This document shows positions 1-12,228 of a DNA stretch of 64,000 nt, piece after piece; the first letter of the stretch is position 1; each line of letters opens with the position of its first letter. Source of the DNA: Xestospongia muta (lineage: Eukaryota > Porifera > Demospongiae > Haplosclerida > Petrosiidae). The notes beneath the pieces are model-generated. The model ran no database searches. It was not told the DNA's origin and saw only the letters and a program-made list of their open reading frames with translations. A program made the position numbers and the translations under genes. The DNA lies in the NCBI GenBank assembly GCA_963693285.1, contig OY848919.1, forward strand, positions 620,001 through 684,000, written 5' to 3'.

Positions 1-915
1 TACTGTTGTAAAGTCCACACGTTTTTCTTGCCAAGTTATAGCAGTTCAAAAACAATCCCTGTGTGACGCACACACACACACACACACTGACAGATTATAG
101 TCCCCTTGCTATGCACCACGCACAGCGAGGTTAATGATATTAAGAAATTCATAACATTTATTGATAAGTCCCCCAATGTCTGTGTGTAACAATATTTATG
201 AACCTTTCTTTAAGTATTAGTACTTTATAGTCTTTGGGAGTATTTTATTAAAATACTCAGAACTAAGAACTGGTACTATTGAATTGACACTACACTAAAC
301 AATATAATTGTTATTCAATATAGTTTTATAAAGGTACTGATGTGTACGTATTATAAATGACACAACATTTTGAGTCATGTCACAACACTACATCATGACA
401 TTTGTAAAGTACCAGGACTATACTCACATATTGGACTAGCAATGATACTGACTTTATTAAGTTAGATAAGAGTTAATAAATAAAGTGAAATATTAATTTG
501 CAAAAAGAAAAGTCTACCAAAGTTCATGAAATATATTATAAACACACAACAAACATGAACTCTGTTTATCTGTTACATAATGAGTGTTGTTTGTGATGTA
601 CTAGTCATCCATATAGCTACCTGCCAGGTACCCTGTACTTGTCTCAGTAGCTTTGTAAGATATTAACATCCTTATCCTGGCTCAGATCATTGAGTGATAA
701 TATATCAACAACAATTTAGTCTTCCAACTAATACAGTAAATTATTGATATAACAGTTCAGTACCCTGTGTGCCTGTCTCAGTAGATATTGACGTCCTCAT
801 CCTGGCTTAGATCATAATACAGTAAATTATTAGTATAACACTCAGTAAAAATAAGTCCGTTTTGTAGAATCCGTTCACCTCCGTACATCATTGCTATAGT
901 AACCTAACACTAGTA
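1..915. other. gene-free flank and start of duplicated block A
   Basis: No gene is seen here. A short CA run lies at about 69-87. From about 167 the sequence is nearly identical to 17775 onward, and to the reverse complement of the sequence ending near 61425, so this is the left end of the triplicated LRR block. The last 100 bp before the LRR gene start, containing a conserved CCGTT-rich stretch, is shared by all three copies and is the likely promoter region. Confidence 0.6.
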
Positions 916-1588
916 ATGGCGTCGTCTTCTTCGTTAGGCCTTGACAATCGTAGTTGAGCATGTTAGAGTGTGTGTATAGCTATTGTTGTGTGTGTAAAAT
1001 ATTATATAGTAACTATGTTTTATTATAGGAGACACTGGAAGTGTTAAGTGGGAGAGTGATAGAGTTACACTTACTTCATCTACTGTGGCGGAATGTAAAG
1101 AAGTGATACGTCAATTAAAGAGACGACAACACACAACATGGTATATTGAACTCAACAGATTATCTCCTCAAAGTTTACTTACAATATTAACTGATATCAA
1201 TGAATGTCAAGTGAAGGGACTTTATATAATGAACACTCCTTTTGATAGTAGCTGTGTCAGTCAACTATTACAAGTACTAACTTATAACCAAACAATGGAG
1301 GTACTATATCTTCACTCCTCACCTCTCGTACCAGATACTTACCACTTATTAACAACTGCTGTAGTTGGTAATAAAATAATCAAGGAATTAGAGCTGTGGT
1401 ATGACAATAATATTACTGATAAAGACATACCACATTTCTCTAATCTCATTATTAACAATAAAACATTACAAGCACTATATCTCACTGGCTGTCCTAATAT
1501 TACTGAATTTGGTAAACAACAATTACAAAATGTTCGTGTTAACAATAATAGTTTGAGTGTGTACTTTAATGGGGAAAGACTCCGTTAA
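916..1588 (+). CDS. small leucine-rich-repeat protein, copy A
   Basis: Two-exon gene, 197 aa. Exon 1 is 916-949, starting at the ATG (MASSSSLGLDN). The intron 950-1028 runs from GTAGTT to TATTATAG. Exon 2 is 1029-1588 and ends in TAA. The splice restores one frame across the junction (LDN-R-DTGSVKW). From about residue 50 the protein shows ribonuclease-inhibitor-type repeats of about 25-28 residues with an LxxLxL core (VLYLHSS, ELELWYD, ALYLTGC). No NACHT, TIR, Death or transmembrane segment is present. Such stand-alone LRR proteins resemble the sensing half of NLR-type proteins, but the function is unknown. Copies B and C have the same exon lengths (34 and 560 nt) and an identical intron, while the LRR surface differs strongly. 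Confidence 0.8.
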
Positions 1589-3801
1589 TTATTAGTTATT
1601 TTTGTACTATTGCTAATATCTTTTTTTACTAAAAATAAATTATTTCAAATTCAAATAAGTCAATTATTAGTTAAATACTTTAGTTTCCAGTTCTTTGTCT
1701 TCTAACAAAGTTAACAATTTTTATAGTTCACTTCTTCTCTAGAAAAACTCAACTTCTCTACTTGACAATTGACCACGCCTACATTAATTAATAATAAAAG
1801 CTTCAATATTGTTATTTCTAATATTTACAAATACAATTATAACAAACAAACTAGACTAAATTCTACATTAATAGGCCTCTAGTTAGTAGCTATATAAAAT
1901 TAAATATTATCGCTACGTCTAATACCACTAATTACTACTGCTAATAAAAAATACATTAATTAAAGCCAATTAATTTGTCAAATCATCTAAAAACTTATTT
2001 CCTACACACACAGTTCACTTAACAAATTAATGTTATATTTAATAACATGTTCTATTTAATAATACACTCACTTTTAACAATTCCATGAAAGTACTGATCC
2101 ATACAACATCAGAAGACTTCTTGATAACATTACAACTATTAACTTACTACTAAACAAACTTAGTTTCTATTAACAGTAGTAGACTGTATCTAGTAGTTAG
2201 CAGTTTTGCTAGTTAGTTATCTTCTATCATTAGTAGTTTCTAGTAAAGAAGGCTTAAAGCAGTTCCCTCGGAGGTCCAATCAGCTTGAGCTCTAGTGAGT
2301 TGTTCAGATATAACATAATGAAGGTAGGTTTCATTATATTGTCTACAAACATGACCTAGTTACAACATCAATCAAAGTCTATAACATGTTTTCTCTTGAC
2401 TAAATGTAAGTTTGTCCTTCTAATATCACTTTGACATATATCTACATTATGTAGCTTTTCAAGTGATGTCAAGTAGTTGATGATCTAGAACAAGTGTATA
2501 GTCTCTCTCTTGAACATAAAACAGACACACTTCAATATCATTTAAAATAAATGTAGGTCTTTATATACCAGCACTGACTATTGGATTAAATCAAGTACTA
2601 GGTCCATATTGTCATTTTTATTATTTTATTCTATTGTTGTATACAACATTTGAGAGTGACAAATAAATTATATCATGTAAAATCTAGCTCATCTCTAATC
2701 ACTTTTAAATCTAATAAAGTAAATATACTTCTTTACTAACCATCAACTCACCATCAATTATCACACTAATACCTATCATATACTATCAGTCACTTACTTT
2801 ATCTCTGTGTTATTAATGATACTATATCCTGTACTTTAATACCTTAATTCTGTTTTATTAATTATTGTTCTATTCACTTTGTGCCCTTTAAACTAGCAGT
2901 GGCTATTGGGCATTCATTTTGTCAATAAAAAAATTAATAAATAAATAAAAATTAACAACTAGTCAATAAAATTAATTATCATTTGCTATGAATGTTGTGA
3001 CAATGAGTGTAACTATTGATCATGTTTTAAAACTACTGACTATGTCTTATTCTGAGAACAAATAGTTACTCCTTGTAAGTCCATAGCTTCAGACAACTTC
3101 CCAATATTTAAACATAACTAACAATTATTAGGTAGTTTTAATGATTAAGTTACTGCTCATTATTAAGTGGTCACTTCCTGTTAAGTATACATGTATACAT
3201 ATAAAATAAACATAATATATATAATATTTATGGAGAAGCTCTTTAGATCTTTTTTATTGTTTTCATAAAATTTGATCAAAGTGATAAAATCTCTAACCAG
3301 TCTGTTAATCCATTGACTATTTCATTGATCCATTCCATTCCATTCATCCATATACTGTATTATATAATCTCTATCTACCTAGTACCACACACATCAGACA
3401 TTTGATGATCACTGATCTCCAAAAATGACAAATACTTGAGACACTAAATTTTACTAGTTAAATATCTGACAATTATGTTGTTTTGTTCTCTTATTTATAT
3501 TATCTTTATTGTATTAATGTTATGTACAAATATACTCCTAATAAAATAGTATATTATAATACTGACAATTGTAATGTTTGTCAGCTACAGAAGAGAAATA
3601 CTTCAATCTCCTTCAATATCACATCAAATAGACACTAGAACAAGAGTTATATATATTATAATAATAATAAAGATTATAAAAATATTGATATATTAATGAC
3701 TCGTTTTCAACATAGGAGGAGCTGAAGTAGATAACAGTTCATGTACTAATTCTAGTAAAATAAAAGGAAATAAACAACAGCTACTTCTGTAAATATCTGA
3801 G
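1589..3801. other. intergenic DNA of block A
   Basis: AT-rich non-coding sequence, nearly identical to 19190-21668. Compared with copy B it lacks a block of about 380 bp (19861-20243). It has about 107 bp near 2957-3065 that copy B lacks. The only coding trace is the TUBGCP4 exon fragment at 2557-2609. Nothing else is seen. Confidence 0.6.
2557..2609 (+). pseudogene. TUBGCP4: TUBGCP4 exon fragment, block A
   Basis: After an intron-like end (ATGTAG) the sequence reads LYIPALTIGLNQVLGPY, the same exon that is complete on the minus strand at 58582-58664. TUBGCP4 is a gamma-tubulin ring complex subunit. Here homology stops inside the exon after GGTCCATAT, so this is a broken fragment that marks a duplication breakpoint. 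The same truncation occurs at 20530-20582. Confidence 0.6.
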
Positions 3802-6563
3802 TTACTTACTAGCACTTTGTGATTTGAGACCCTCTTGTTCACGAGCAATTACCTCTTCAACTCCCTACAATGATACAGTTATGATCTCTCTCTCTCTCTC
3901 AGTGTTCATTATAACACAGTGTGGTTGTATTGTAATGATAATCTCATTAACTTAAAAGTTACCCCGCCCTCTTTTCATTCACTCAATGTACCTTTGATTC
4001 TGGTGCTGGTGAGGGTGACAAAGATGGACCAGGAGGAGAAGAAAGATGAGACGTGGGAGAAAAGTGAGGTAATGATGATGTAATAGCAGTACGTAGTCTA
4101 TTCAATTGTTCCTGTATATCTTGTCTAATATAACAATTAATTTTGTTATATCAAAGATTTTATGATAACTTACTTTTGTAATTTCTCTGCTGTTTGTTCA
4201 GCTATAAGTAATTGTATTCTTTCATTTTTAACAGCAACTTCACCTTGTAACTTGTTGATCTGTTCTCTCTGTAACATACTAAACAAACCTCATATCATTT
4301 ATAATACAGTCATATTATTACTGATCATTCTCTAGTCTAGTTAACTGGTGTTTTAAATGTTGTATCTCCGTCTCTCTCTCTTGACCAGATACTTGAGCTT
4401 GAAACTCCTATATCATTATAGTATTAATATATAATATTGTTATAATGGAGACCTTCTTTCTTCCTTGAGATAACAGGTTTTCTAAACTATCTACATGTCT
4501 TTGTTTATCTGTGTACTAAAATGGAGAGAGAGAGGATATCATCTTACTAGCTGACAAATCATATCTGGTGTTAATGTTGTTATCTCTTCTCTTACTTGTT
4601 GTTTAAGTAGATCTCTCTCAGTCAAGATGTCAGCTAGTTCTTGTTGTCTCTGTTCTTGTGTAACAGACAATGATGCTAGTTGACGTGTAAGGGACTCTTT
4701 AGTATGTTCTAATTGGACACACAGTTCTCTTACAGCTGTCAAATCACCCAGTAATGCTTTCTATAATAAAAGAGACAGAAATAAACAAAATATATTATTA
4801 CATAACATGTACAATATTAAGGAGTGTTATGACTTTATTATGTAATGAAATGGAGGAATGAATAGATGGATAATGGATAGATATTGATGGATGAATGGAT
4901 GGATAGATATTGATGGATGGATGGATAGATATTGATGGATGGATTGATATTAATAGATGGATGGATGGATAGATGATGAATGGATGGATTAATATAGATA
5001 GATGGATACACAGTGTGTGTGAGTGTGTGTGTGTGTGTGTGTGTGTACAGTTACTTTCTCTTCTTGTTCCTGTCGTAGAGTTTGTTCCATTTTTGAGAGT
5101 GAATGAGTCAAATTTGATAGTTGTAGTTCATAAGATTGTAATGTAGTGATATGCTACAATACATTATATAATATATTATATTATAATAATGGGAGTACCT
5201 GCTCTATCTCACTAGTATATTGGTGACATAGTTGTTGTAAGTGATCTCTCTCCTGTTGTAGTGTAGTCATTTCAAGTTCAAATGAACTTTGTTGATCTTT
5301 AGTTTGTTGTATAGTACAGTCTAATCTCTCTGCCTCCTTTGTGAGTACACGATAAGATTCTAACAACCCCTCCCTCTCTTGATCCTATTGACAAAGGAAT
5401 AGTTGTTAAACAGCTATGTTATACCAATATCATCAGAACCTCTCATAATGGACACTGAATTAAGACTATCCGCTGTAAAGATACTGACAGTCTAATGTCC
5501 TCTGTATTGTATTGAGGACATCTCTATACTAAGGATGTTATCTTGTTCTAAAGTGTCCATTATACAGAGGTTACTTCAAACTGTTTTTAATGTAGAGTTA
5601 TTTCACTGTAATACAACAGTCCTTACCTTAATAGTTAACTGTTCTTCCAAGTTTAACAGACGTTGGGTATAACCCTCAATTTTCTTTGCTAATTGATCTC
5701 TTTCTTCAACAACTTTACGAAGTTCTCCATGGATAGCTTGGTTCTCAGTTGTCATGGTAACTAAGTCCTGTTTCAATTGACTAACTTGATGTTCCAGTCC
5801 ACGTTGATCAAGACCTATCTTCTCTTTGTCATTCTCAACTCTTAACAGTTGCTGTCGTAAACTATTGATTTCTTTATCTTTAGCAGTAACTTGATTTTGA
5901 ACATCAGTTTCTATTGATTTCAAACGTGTAACATTAACTTCTAATTGACTACCTTCATTAATCTATAATAGAACAATATATAATATTAATAACTAGTACA
6001 TAATATTAATAAATTAATAACTAGTACATAATATTAATAAATTCATAACTACTAATAAAGACATTGTATTATTATCAGATCAACTATCATAAACTCAACT
6101 ATTATTTCCTTTAAAACAATACCACATCTTCTACCTGTTAAATCACTTTAGAACTACCAAGATTCAATATTTAAAAGTCTTAAGATTTTATTATTTTTAA
6201 TAATTTTAATTAATTTATTATTTGTTATTTATAGACTTACTTTATGTTGTAGTTCAGTCTTTAGTTGAGCTATCACTTCATCTTTAGTATCACATTGTCC
6301 TCTTAAAGTGTCATGTTCTTGATCTAGTAGAGTGAGTGTCTGTGTAACTTCCTCTATCTTCTCATCTTTTCTTTTTATTTCTTCTTCTAATTGAGAGATT
6401 TGTGATTGTAAGCGAGTTGTGTCAACTTTTGTCACTTCTGACACTGACATCTGTGGTGTGTGTATGTGAGTAAAGTGTGGAGAGGAGGGAGGAGTTATAA
6501 TGTTCAGAATTCATAATGAGTATAAAAAATGACATAAATTTTTTGTTTAATGGACCTGTGGAA

Positions 6564-7158
6564 GTGTACTCGATTTAGACGTCGTATAATACACTAAAGT
6601 ATTAGTATGGGACTAGAACAAGTGTCCTCAATATAGAGGTCGTATAATACGCTAAAGTATTAGTATGGGACTAGAACAAGTGTCCTCAATATAGAGGTCG
6701 TATAATACGCTAAAGTATTAGTATGGGACTAGAACAAGTGTCCTCAATATAGAGGTCGTATAATACGCTAAAGTATTAGTATGGGACTAGAACAAGTGTC
6801 CTCAATATAGAGGTCGTATAATACGCTAAAGTATTAGTATGGGACTAGAACAAGTGTCCTCAATATAGAGGTCGTATAATACGCTAAAGTATTAGTATGG
6901 GACTAGAACAAGTGTCCTCAATATAGGGGTCGTATAATACGCTAAAGTATTAGTATGGGACTAGAACAAGTGTCCTCAATATAGGGGTCGTATAATACGC
7001 TAAAGTATTAGTATGGGACTAGAACAAGTGTCCTCAATATAGAGGTCGTATAATACGCTAAAGTATTAGTATGGGACTAGAACAAATGTCCTCAATATAG
7101 AGGTTGTATAATACACTAAAGTATTAGTATAGAACAAATGTCCTCAATATAGAGGTTG
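6564..7158. repeat. 58-bp tandem repeat, CEP135-A intron, about 10 units
   Basis: Near-perfect head-to-tail repeat with a 58-bp period inside the intron between the exons matching copy-B exons 9 and 10. Each unit holds two imperfect inverted repeats, CCTC-AATATA-GAGG and AATAC-GCTAAA-GTATT. Edge units are degenerate. The allelic array in copy B (24397-25340) has about 16 units. Confidence 0.9.
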
Positions 7159-8065
7159 TCATAGACTATACTGACATACCTGTTGTTTTAATTGTCTTTG
7201 TTGTTCTTGTCTAGTTCTCTCATTTGCTTCAAGTAAATTTTGTACTTGTTTTAATTTTGTACGTAATTGTTTACTCTCTGTTTGTGTAGATAATAAAGTA
7301 GTTGTTGATTGTGTTAGTTCCTCTTCAAGACTATGAACAGCATTTCTTAATGTGTCTGAGTGTTGTTTTAAATCATCACGTTCTTGTGTTAGCTAATGAA
7401 AGAAAAATACAATATCTGCTAGTCCATCAATCCATCTAACATTAAACCATCTGTCCATTCATCTATCTATCTGTCCATCCATCTATCAATTTATCTGTCC
7501 ATTGATCACTAACTTCTTCAATCTTTAACAGTAACTCCTTCATTTCCTGTTCTTCCTCAACTTCCTCTTTCTCTCTTCCTTCTCTCATAACTTGTAGTCT
7601 CTCTCGTAGACTCTCACACTCTGATCTCAACTGTTGAATTTCTAGTCTACCATCATCTCGTTCACCTTCAAGTCGACGTAAGAGATGAGCAGTTGTAGGT
7701 CCCCTGGACTCTGTACGTACTCTATTCAACTCATCATTGACCTACATTGTAGTAATATAATAGTATTAATAGAGAGAGATCTACTTGAGTGTAGAGTAGT
7801 TGGAAGTTGTCCCTATCTTGAGTTAATGCTTTAGCATCTTGTTGTATCTATAGAACACAAGACGGTATTATATTATATTGTCATTATTGTATCTATATAG
7901 AACATAGCATATAGTCATATGATGATCACATGACTATCATGTGATCATCATATGATACAAGCTGATGTTATATTATATGTATATTGTCACTGTTGTATTG
8001 TGTATTGTTGTAACATATGGTTTTATTACATAATGTAATATCTACTAATGAATCTTCTGAATTAA

Positions 8066-8232
8066 GAACACCCTCTATATTCAGACCACTACTGACATAC
8101 TAGAACACCCTCTATATTCAGACCACTACTGACATACTAGAACACCCTCTATATTCAGACCACTACTGACATACTAGAACACCCTCTATATTCAGACCAC
8201 TACTGACATACTAGAACAACCTCTATATTAAG
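8066..8232. repeat. 37-bp tandem repeat, CEP135-A intron
   Basis: Four full units plus one partial unit, period 37 bp, starting GAACACCCTCTATATTCAG. The homologous site in copy B (26242-26371) has three full units. The unit shares the CTCTATATT core with the 58-bp array. Confidence 0.85.
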
Positions 8233-9732
8233 GACAGTTGGTCTAATATACTAGTTACAATATATCTCATAGTGTCCAGTAGAGAGGAGATCATAATATA
8301 ATATAATATAATGTCATTACACTCCAGTATTGAGACATAATGATATGCTTTATTATACAATCTATTATTAATGATATATAATATTACACATAATGGTTCA
8401 TAAAGTGTTCTCTAATTAAAGACCACTCACTTGTAATAACTCGGTTTCAAAGCTCTTCACAGCCTCTCTGAGTTCATCTCTTTCTTTTTGAAGTTTTCTC
8501 AGCTCTCCTGGACTAGAAGATGTTATTGGAGATTCTCCTCTCTTTCCTTTGGCTCCTTCCAACACCTCCAATTTATCTTGAAGGGTACATTCTACACAAA
8601 CAAGTTTAGAAAACCAGTTAAACCAGTCAACATTACCAGTTTCTTTGAGTCGTTGAATCTGTTTTCTCAAGAGCCGATTTTCCTTTGAGAGTTTCTCAAG
8701 GAGTTCAGCTGCTTGCTCTGAGTCATTTTGAGATGTAGCTAACATTTCTGCCATTCTCTGATTATCAGAAAGCACTTCATTATGTAACTAATATAATGAT
8801 CAAAGATACATAAAGTTAGGACACTACACTGACTAACTGTTTGATGTTGTCCCTTCTCTTCTTCTAGTATCTTTAGTTTTTGAGTGAGTTCATGACATTT
8901 CTGGACTAACCTATCAACTTCAGATTTCAACGATCCCTCCTTGCCTTCTCTCTCTTTTTCCATCTCCTTCACTAGCTCTCCTATCTCCTACACATAACAA
9001 GACAATACACACTCACAACAAAGACTAATATATTATAATTATTATATTATAACAGACACACATTATTATTGTAATAATAAAATCAAAGTCATTAACATCA
9101 CATGTTAAAATCATTTTAAAAACAACTTTTCAATAGAAATTTAACAAACAACAAGACTCTCTATTACTTCAAGAAAACAGAACAATAACTGATGACATAA
9201 TAATGTCACCTTATGCTACCATATTGTCCCCAATCATTACTATATACAAGTACTGCACAGTTTATTTCCAGATTGAGGACCATATACTCACTACATGTAT
9301 TACTGAGTCAATGTTCCTTTAATATATAACTCCATCTATTTACTATATAGTCTCACAGATACTATAGTACTTACTTGTAGTTCTGTACAAATACGAGAGT
9401 TTTTATTACTTAATTCATCAACTCGAGACTGCAGCTGTGAACTTTTAGTCTGTTCTTCTATCAGTTCAGATTCTAATTTCTGATTAGCTTGTTGTAAGAA
9501 GTCCACCTATAAAGAAAACATTTACATGTCATGATGATGTTTGGACCCCTTGTGTATAGGGTCTGGAGTACTACCTGAATATTGAGATGAGCAGTCATTC
9601 TTTCATTACTCTCTATCTTGCCTTCCATAGCCAATGCCTCAGGAGGTCGTCCTCCTCTCAACTGACTGGAAAGACGTTCTATTTCTCCTTCTCTTCGCTC
9701 CACCTAGAATGATGTAATTAATTATTCATCTA

Positions 9733-10290
9733 TCAATCCAGTTATTGATTCATTCATCCATTCGTCAGTCCATCCGTCCATCTATCTATTCATTCATCCA
9801 TCCATCAGTCCATCCATCCATCTATCTATTCATTCATCCATCCAGTTATTGATTCATCCATCCATCCATCAGTCCATCTGTCCATCTATCTATTCATTCA
9901 TCCATCCATCAGTCCATCCGTCCATCTATCTATTCATTCATCCATCCAGTTATTGATTCATCCATCCATCCATCAGTCCATTCGTCCATCTATCTATTCA
10001 TTCATCCATCAATCAGTCCATCTGTCCATCTATCTATTCATTCATCCATCCATCAGTCCATCCGTCTATATATCTATTCATTCATCCATCCAGTTATTGA
10101 TTCATTCATCCATCCATTAGTCCATCTATCTATTCATTCATCCATCCATCAGTCCATCCGTCCATCTATCTATTCATTCATCCATCCATCCGTCCATCTA
10201 TCTATTCATTCATCCATTCAGTTATTGATTCATTCATCCATCCATCAGTCCATCCGTCCTTCTATCTATTCATTCATCCATTCATCCTAC
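9733..10290. repeat. TCCA/TCTA-rich minisatellite, CEP135-A intron
   Basis: Imperfect repeats of about 40 bp built from CATC/CATT tetranucleotides (for example CATCTATCTATTCATTCATC). They lie in the intron between the exons matching copy-B exons 2 and 3. Expanded in copy B at 27862-28845. Confidence 0.9.
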
Positions 10291-10995
10291 TAACCTGTTT
10301 CTTAAGATCTTCTATACTATCTAATAATAATGATTTCTCTTTTTCTGATTCTTCTAAAGATCTTTGCATATTAGCCATTTTGTTGTCAGCCACTTTGAGG
10401 AGATCTGCAATATAAGGATCAGGAGGAGGAATAGAAACATGAACTTTCTGGGACGTAGGAACAGATGGGTTATCTGTGAGGGTAGAGTCAAGCTCCATAC
10501 GTTGTCGACGAAATGGTATTTGCCGTTTTCTTCCACCTGGAGTTTGAATGACAGCTTGCAAGTTTTTTTCTTGAAGTTCTAAAATTTTTTCCGACTTGGT
10601 TTGTGATTCTTTTTCTTGGGTAATCAAACGTTGCATGTATTAATTGTTGAGAAATTTTAAGTCAGTATTCTTGTGTTCAAGTCGTCTTATGGCAGCTTTT
10701 AACTGTTTACTTTTGAGTTCAAGAGATTCTTTAAGCTTCATGATTTGTTGATGAAGTCCAATGTTTTCTTGAGTTAGTCAACCATTGTCTTGTTGATAAG
10801 GTGCTACATGTTGTTCCCACAAACCTATATAGCAGACAGATATATAAATGATAAATGTTACAGGACTTGCCTTTTTGTTCTTTGTTCTTTGCCAGTTGTA
10901 ATTTAGCATTTCTCAAGCTCTCTGTTGTGTGAAGTAAGTCACTAAAAATACGTTCAACTAGAGGTAGAGACTCCACTCCCAGAGGCTGACGATAT

Positions 10996-11423
10996 TAATT
11001 ATGAACTTTGTTGATCCTTCATTTCCTGTTTTTCCTCAATTTCCTTTTTCTCTCTTCCTTCTCTCATAACTTGTAGTCTCTCTCGTAGACTCTCACACTC
11101 TGATCTCAACTGTTCAATTTCTAATGTACCATCATCTCGTTCACCTTTAAGTCGACGTAAAAGATGAGCAGTTGTAGGTCCCCTGGACTCTGTACATACT
11201 CTATTCAACTCATCATTGACCTACATTGTAGTAATATAATAATATTAATAGAGAGAGATCTACTTGAGTGTAGAGTAGTTGGAAGTTGTCCCTATCTTGA
11301 GTTAATGCTTTAGCATCTTGTTGTATCTATAGAACATAAGACGATATTATATTATATTGTCACTATTGTATCTATATAGAACAAAGTATATAGTCATATG
11401 ATGATCACATGACTATCATGTGA
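10996..11423. repeat. re-copied CEP135 exon 7-8 segment at a junction
   Basis: From about 11020 the sequence repeats 7545-7955 (part of exon 8, the following intron, exon 7 and flank) with a few substitutions. It is joined to the broken exon 1 at about 10996 by a short piece, 11001-11016, that matches 5282-5297 in the exon 12 equivalent. Homology ends near 11423 in the ALG5 intron. The open frame read here on the minus strand (residues like [16 protein letters not shown]) is a fragment of exon 8, not a separate gene. Confidence 0.75.
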
Positions 11424-11431
11424 CTAAGTAC

Positions 11432-12143
11432 CATTCTCATTGCTCCTCCTTTGCCTCTGTTTCGGACAAACTTCAATAATGTCACAAGATCAGTTCCATA
11501 TTTAGTAACGTACTCTAAAGCAACATATAAATAGCACAGCTAAATATAGCATGACATCATAATGATGTCATACCTTATCAGTTTTTGTTAGTACTACCAT
11601 CATTAACAATAATGACTTCATATGAAAATGAAGGGTCATTTTTCTATAATTAAAACAATTACAATTCATGTTAAGTTATTATCATGTATTGTATGTAACT
11701 GACCCTCCTTTGTTCAAGATATTTCATTGTTTCCTCCATCATTTTTGGCACTAAAATGACAGAGTATAATCACATGATATATCACATGACACACATACAT
11801 CGATACTGTTCCTTGTATGCTGGGACAACTAACGAGAGATATAGAGTGGGCGGATCAGATATTGAGGGAAAGACTTTAATGAATTGTCATCGTTGGGATC
11901 TATAAAGGTTTTCTCTTGTTCAGCTCTTTTGAGATCTGGCTCACGTGATGTGGTTAGCCTCAAATAAAGATAAAGCTACAGGAACACCACACTATAATGT
12001 CATTGTTCTTGTCAATAATAATGTTTGTAATAAAAATTATGTTAAATATATAAACTCACTGCTATTAGAGCAACAGTACTGAACAATACTGACAATTGTA
12101 ATATGATTTGTAGGAGAGAGAGAAGAGAGATACCCACTTCCAT
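11432..12143 (-). pseudogene. ALG5: 5' part of ALG5 (dolichyl-phosphate glucosyltransferase), broken
   Basis: ALG5 makes dolichyl-phosphate glucose at the ER. Five exons are read on the minus strand. Exon 1 (12060-12143) encodes an N-terminal membrane anchor (MEVGISLLSLLQIILQL). Exon 2 (11799-11975) contains LSLVVPAYKEQYR, the start of the GT2 fold. Exon 3 (11704-11750) gives PKMMEETMKYLEQRR. Exon 4 (11574-11643) gives SYEVIIVNDGSTNK, the nucleotide-binding region. Exon 5 (11432 to about 11523) gives FVRNRGKGGAMRM. Exon 2 needs one extra base to stay in frame, and exon 4 has one base too many in an A-run, creating TGA. The rest of the gene is absent: a rearrangement junction sits in the next intron at about 11424. 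A decayed 5' fragment. Confidence 0.75.
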
Positions 12144-12228
12144 TGTACAGGCCACGCCTTGCCAAATTACAAACAAGCAACTCTATGAATAATGTTGAGC
12201 CCTCCCACCAAATTCCTCTGCAGAGGTC

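Larger units (their letters stand above)
3802..10995 (-). pseudogene. CEP135: CEP135, broken copy A
   Basis: Colinear exon for exon with the intact CEP135 at 21669-29607, from the stop codon (3802-3804) back to part of exon 1. The first about 25 codons of exon 1 are missing: homology ends just past the residues [10 protein letters not shown], at about 10995. In exon 2 two codons are nonsense where copy B has sense: CGA to TGA (DNG-stop-LTQE, near 10780) and CAA to TAA (LNN-stop-YMQR, near 10640). Later exons remain well preserved. With no start and two early stops it cannot make full-length protein; an internal start at 10636 could in principle give an N-truncated product. The recent origin of the copy explains the good preservation downstream. 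Confidence 0.8.

Noticed and set aside
11001..11208. Minus-strand frame resembling a small coiled-coil gene
   Set aside because: It is a re-copied part of CEP135 exon 8 at a rearrangement junction, with no start of its own.
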